A model generated the notes under the pieces. The model worked only from the letters and a program-made list of their open reading frames with translations. It made no database searches and had not been told where the DNA came from. Positions 60,090-64,000 of a stretch of 64,000 bases of DNA are shown here, piece by piece (positions within the stretch are counted from its first letter, which is position 1; each line of letters opens with the position of its first letter). Source of the stretch: Azadirachta indica (lineage: Eukaryota > Streptophyta > Magnoliopsida > Sapindales > Meliaceae); NCBI GenBank assembly GCA_022749755.1, contig CM040440.1:7861269-7925268 (forward strand), in the 5' to 3' direction. Made by a program: the position numbers and the translations under genes.

Positions 60090-61953
60090 TAAGCTGGAGA
60101 ATGAAAAGAGAATGAAAACAAAGAAGATACAAGTGAGGAGAACTCGATAGAATAATATGTATTGAGTTCTGACTTACTAACATGTTTGGCTTTAAATAGG
60201 CTGAATCCTTTCATGGATAATTTACTGAAATTATTAATCTGCTTGACAATCACATTTACCAAACATTTCTGTGGATAAGACACGGGGACCATGAAAGTTC
60301 TTATAAAAGCTAGGAAAGTATGTAAAAGTTATACTTATCCAGAAGCCTTTGCCAACTTTTGGCTCATGATTTATGGTTTCTATAGCCGATAAAGTGAAAA
60401 AGGGCGAAGCTTTTGGTAATTGGGATCGCACTTTATTGTCTTTTTCAGGTGAAACAACAAGAATAAGGCATGGACTTCTCATTTTCATTGGCTTCTTGGG
60501 GTTCCTCTGCATAAAATTCAACCCCACTACATGGATGATTCCCTGCACTAGAGGACGCCATTTAACATCTTTAGCTCGTGATTTGCCCCTCAAACTGAGG
60601 ATGTTTTTACAAGGCCTAAAATAATAACTTGGAATCTGTAACATCTATTTAGTGTTGGCTTGAATTCTTCAAATGACACCGAAATAATCAGGGGTTTTAC
60701 TACAAATTGCTTGCTTGCTGTTGCTGCTGCTGCTGCTGCTGCATGAGTGCGATAACCAAATGTAAGATTGAAATTGGAGCCAATGCTTTCCGCGATTGCA
60801 ATGACATATCACTTATCACATATCCTTACTTGCCATTGTATTTCTTTCCTTCTTAATTAATTAATTAATTAATTAATCCTTCAATCTTATACGTGCACTG
60901 TTTTAACCTATGACTATATATTTTAAGTTAAATGAAGTAAAGCGACATCCTCTCTTTACTATATCTAAATCGTCTTCCTGGTAACACAACTCCATTTGTA
61001 AAACAGTTGTACCTTGACAACGATATAAAACAAAATTAATTGATGATACATGTCCAAGATCATAAATTAAGGAGAAAATATTACATAAGATTGTTTTTAT
61101 AGGACTATTTTATTAAATTACACGTTTATTTTAAATTTTCTTTCGCACTTAATTCAATCAATGTATGATTGATTGAATTAAATATTAATAATATGTAAAT
61201 AGTCACATTTTATTACATGAAACTATATAGAATTTAGTAGGAACTTATTTTATATAACTTTTTCAATTTTTTTACTAGTTGAAGTGTGAGGACTTTTACA
61301 TTGGATGAGTAATCATTACTTTGTGGCAAAATTTTATTATTTTTTTTTATAAAATATATTAAGATGATATTTTTAACTGTCAGTAAACAAAATTAATGTT
61401 TGAGTCTATGTAAACTTTTGACGTGTAAAAAATTCTTTAACGTGCAGTTTTAAAGCAAACGTTAATAATGAAGATAATTAATAAAACAAAAGTGACCACT
61501 TTAAGCAACTTCTTTGAAAGAAAGAAAGTGGGAGGAGACCTGGGATTGCACTTCATCTCTAATTTAATAAACATATATCTTCAATCTTAGACCAAATAGA
61601 TCAATATACATGAACATTGACAGAGAGAAGTTGAGAAAATATGATCAACATATAACACAAGCTTGTTAATTATATAATTTCTTTTTTTGAATTGAAGCAA
61701 AATGTCAGCACTTTCTTTCTTTCTTTTCCAGGAAAGAAAGAAGAGACAATCAAGCTGTAGCTAGTTTAAGTTATGTATATGTAAACATAAATATACTGAT
61801 CAATAGATGATCATCACATACTCACCAAAATATGGAGTACTTCTTATTATATATAGAGCTCTCCTATATATATATATAAGAGTATATCCAAACCACAAGC
61901 TAACTTTTTCTCTCATGGAAAAGCCAAATCCATCTCTTCTCTTGATCATCAAA
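60090..61953. other. Upstream region of the acidic protein gene and SAUR 3' region
   Basis: Contains the probable leader intron/exon of the acidic protein gene (60094 to about 60650), a (TGC)n tract (60722-60743), a (TTAA)n tract (60853-60877) and AT-rich DNA. A 136-codon minus-strand frame (60234-60644) has a real ATG but no recognisable domain. Confidence 0.45.
60722..60743. repeat. (TGC)n microsatellite
   Basis: Seven TGC units, in the presumed promoter/leader of the acidic protein gene. Confidence 0.85.
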
Positions 61954-62262
61954 TCAAGATTGCCTTTCCCGGGAAATAATCTCGACCATCTTCTTGAAGC
62001 AATCGGCGTCGTAGGGAATTTGGAGCAGCCCTTGTTGCCTGTAACCATATTCTTTAGCAGAGAGCTCCAGTAGGGCAACGACATAAGGATGATCAATGAG
62101 CTTTGTCGGCAGCAAAATTCTCTCCATCATCGTCTTCTCCTGCCCTACCAGCACCGGGACATAGCCTTTTCGAGCTCGATCTTCGTTTATCTTGTACCCT
62201 GTTAATCTTAAATAGATGGTTGAAGCTGAAAATGATTTCTTCTTTTTTATACACCCCATCAT
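61954..62262 (-). CDS. SAUR family auxin-responsive protein
   Basis: Intron-less, 102 aa (PF02519). Two consecutive ATGs (62262 and 62259) give MMGCIKKKKS. The SAUR domain covers about residues 33-95: RKGYVPVLVGQE, ERILLPTKLIDHPYVVALLE, LSAKEYGYRQQGLLQIPYDA, CFKKMVEII. Length and single-exon structure are typical. SAUR proteins inhibit PP2C.D phosphatases and so promote plasma-membrane H+-ATPase activity and cell expansion. A TATA box (TATAAAAA, minus strand, 62321-62314) lies about 52 bp upstream. No TGTCTC auxin element was seen in the first 500 bp upstream, so auxin control is not shown here. Confidence 0.93.
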   Translation of the reverse strand: MMGCIKKKKSFSASTIYLRLTGYKINEDRARKGYVPVLVGQEKTMMERILLPTKLIDHPYVVALLELSAKEYGYRQQGLLQIPYDADCFKKMVEIISRERQS

Positions 62263-62313
62263 CCAGTAGTGGTACTCCCCTATGTCCTAGTTTCCAGAGG
62301 CAGCTTTTGCAGG

Positions 62314-62321
62314 TTTTTATA
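62314..62321 (-). promoter_or_regulatory. TATA box of the SAUR gene
   Basis: TATAAAAA on the minus strand, implying a leader of about 25 bases. Confidence 0.5.
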
Positions 62322-63446
62322 GCAGCATAAGTTCACAATTAATGTATGAGTTAATATTTCAATAAATTAGAGAAATTTCTGTTTGAAAGATGATTAAAAT
62401 ATGCTTTTAGTCTAACCAATAATTTATTTATTTTCTTTCATGGATATTAAGGTGCCCTTATAATTATTGTATATATGCAAGAACAATATTGACTTATCAA
62501 GCAAAGTATATGCTTGATTCCCTCAACTAATATGAATTCCTGAAAGTCAAACTCCATATTATACTGAAGCAATTAACGCAAGATCTTATGTTAAACCCGA
62601 TTATTATATAAAACAAATTAAATTTTGGAAGGATAGAGTGTGACATTTCAAAGATTTTAGGCCATTAATATGCATAGAAGGCATGGGCAATCCCTTCCTT
62701 GAAGGTGATGCTAGAGATTGATTCAGTATTCCATGTCCATGTTTCATGCTGCCCTAGCATGTATGTTTACATACTTATATCAGTAAAATATATGCACACT
62801 CTTTTTTTTTATAGTTCAAGTTATGATTATATATAATTTCAAATCTAATTAACGTTCTAAAAGTCAAAATACAGAGAATATTTCCGACAATCTGCTTGTT
62901 CCTCTGGAACTGATTAACTAGATTAATCTGTACATTAATTTTGTAATTGAAAATGAAGCAATTGTCTTTTTTCAAGTAGGGTTGCTTAGATTGCACCCGA
63001 GAGATTTTAACGAGTAATTAAACAATAACCGATCGAATTGCAAATAAATCTACTTATCATGCAACGGAATTAATATTATCAGAAAATATACTGTAATGAT
63101 CGTCAGCAAGACCCTTTCCATGCCTTCTGGGTTAAAAAGAAATAAATAGAAAAAAAAAAAAACTCACGCACACAGACCCAGAAATACTACCGGTTGAAAT
63201 TGGAATCTGGCGATGACAACACTATAAATAGTTTTTTATATGTCGGAAAAAAATACTACACATTACAATCAAGAAATATGGAAGCAGCAAGGCTGATATG
63301 CCTCCAATTCATAGAGAGATTAATATAATCCATAAATAAATTGCACGTTAACCTAATTTCTTTCACCTGGTAGTTACTGCTGTCTATAATATTTTTCATT
63401 TTTCTAGTTCATAATGGATTTAGATCAAGCCATAGATGAAACAACT

Positions 63447-63486
<40 letters not shown>

Positions 63487-64000
63487 CACTCTTGAGCATT
63501 AAAAGCTTGTTCAAGTTCTTGCCCACTCTCAGCATTAATTTCACGATATGATTATAACTGCATGTTTCCAGTACTCCAGCTATATATGTATATATATTAT
63601 TGCTCTTTAATTTATTAGCAATTATTGCATTAATTAATATTCTTGCTTTTTGCCTCTGTGTGAGAGGTATCTTTATGCTCTCTGTGGCTTAAGTTGCTAA
63701 TTAAGATCTTGTTTTGAGCTTGTGAAATCATTAATTTATCTGAAATTGCAAATATTTCCCTTTCTTTTTACTCAGTAATTTCCAACATTATTAATTTCAT
63801 ATACATTAAAACATGTTACCAATCTGAATTACGTATGTTCCATTTGAGATTGGAAATTATCATCCCTGAGTTTTGGGCTTGACAATATCCTCTATATATA
63901 TATTCGATCGGCAATCTAGATGATCAGCAATCAATATTATTCTAACTACACTAATTAATTAAATCTATAATTAGTTTATGCATAAAGAGGGTGGTTGACT
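62322..64000. other. AT-rich intergenic DNA to the right edge
   Basis: No supported gene. It contains a long (TA)n tract at about 63448-63482 and poly(A) at 63151-63161. Short frames carry no family signature. Confidence 0.5.
63448..63482. repeat. (TA)n microsatellite
   Basis: About fifteen TA units, interrupted once by TG. Confidence 0.85.

Noticed and set aside
60234..60644. 136-codon minus-strand frame upstream of the acidic protein gene
   Set aside because: Real ATG but no domain, and it does not splice in frame to the next exon by any obvious donor; more likely leader/promoter of the acidic protein gene. RNA evidence could reverse this.
61800..62330. Frames overlapping the SAUR gene on both strands
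   Set aside because: Shadows of the SAUR coding sequence.

Overview
This is nuclear DNA of a flowering plant, almost certainly a woody eudicot. The evidence is an AT-rich background, genes with many GT-AG introns, plant-specific families (DUF241, SAUR, nucellin-type aspartic protease), and plant orthologues of VPS16, ribosomal protein L18a and NSUN6. The style of the DUF241 proteins would fit Citrus or another Sapindales genome, but that is a guess. Many of the intron-less open frames in the window are antisense shadows or begin at non-ATG codons; starts given here were re-chosen at real ATGs.

Region 1 (1-22.4 kb) is a tandem and inverted cluster of single-exon DUF241 (PF03087) genes of unknown function. 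There are eight gene-length loci of two alternating subtypes: A (MAASFHTRSNS.., DLHDAV) and B (MAASYHTRSNSFPTRSHPF, DLYDSV). Two dead fragments of a third subtype, C, are also present. Plus strand: A1 (broken), C, B2 (broken), A3 (broken). Minus strand: B4 (intact), C', A5 (intact), B6 (intact), A7 (frameshifted), B8 (intact). A1-C-B2 and A5-C'-B4 form a large inverted repeat, and A5-B6 and A7-B8 are tandem dimers with a period of about 5.3 kb. Promoters and 3' flanks were duplicated together with the genes.

Region 2 (23.5-43.3 kb) holds conserved housekeeping genes. VPS16/VACUOLELESS1 is on the plus strand (15 exons, 839 aa). It converges on a 3-hydroxyisobutyryl-CoA hydrolase-like gene (minus, 14 coding exons, 391 aa). 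Next come 60S ribosomal protein L18a (minus, 4 exons, 178 aa, with telo-box and site II promoter motifs) and an intron-less secreted aspartic protease (minus, 569 aa).

Region 3 (43.3-51 kb) is a gene-poor AT-rich stretch. It contains a probable non-autonomous DNA transposon with long imperfect terminal inverted repeats, a fold-back MITE-like palindrome, a degenerate minisatellite and several microsatellites.

Region 4 (51-64 kb) has a 13-exon NSUN6-like RNA m5C methyltransferase gene (plus) with a GC-AG intron and an alternative basic N-terminus. A small acidic plant protein gene (minus) converges on it, and a SAUR gene (minus) follows. The genes of regions 2-4 are unrelated neighbours rather than one pathway. 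The most unusual part of the window is the DUF241 cluster with its palindromic history.
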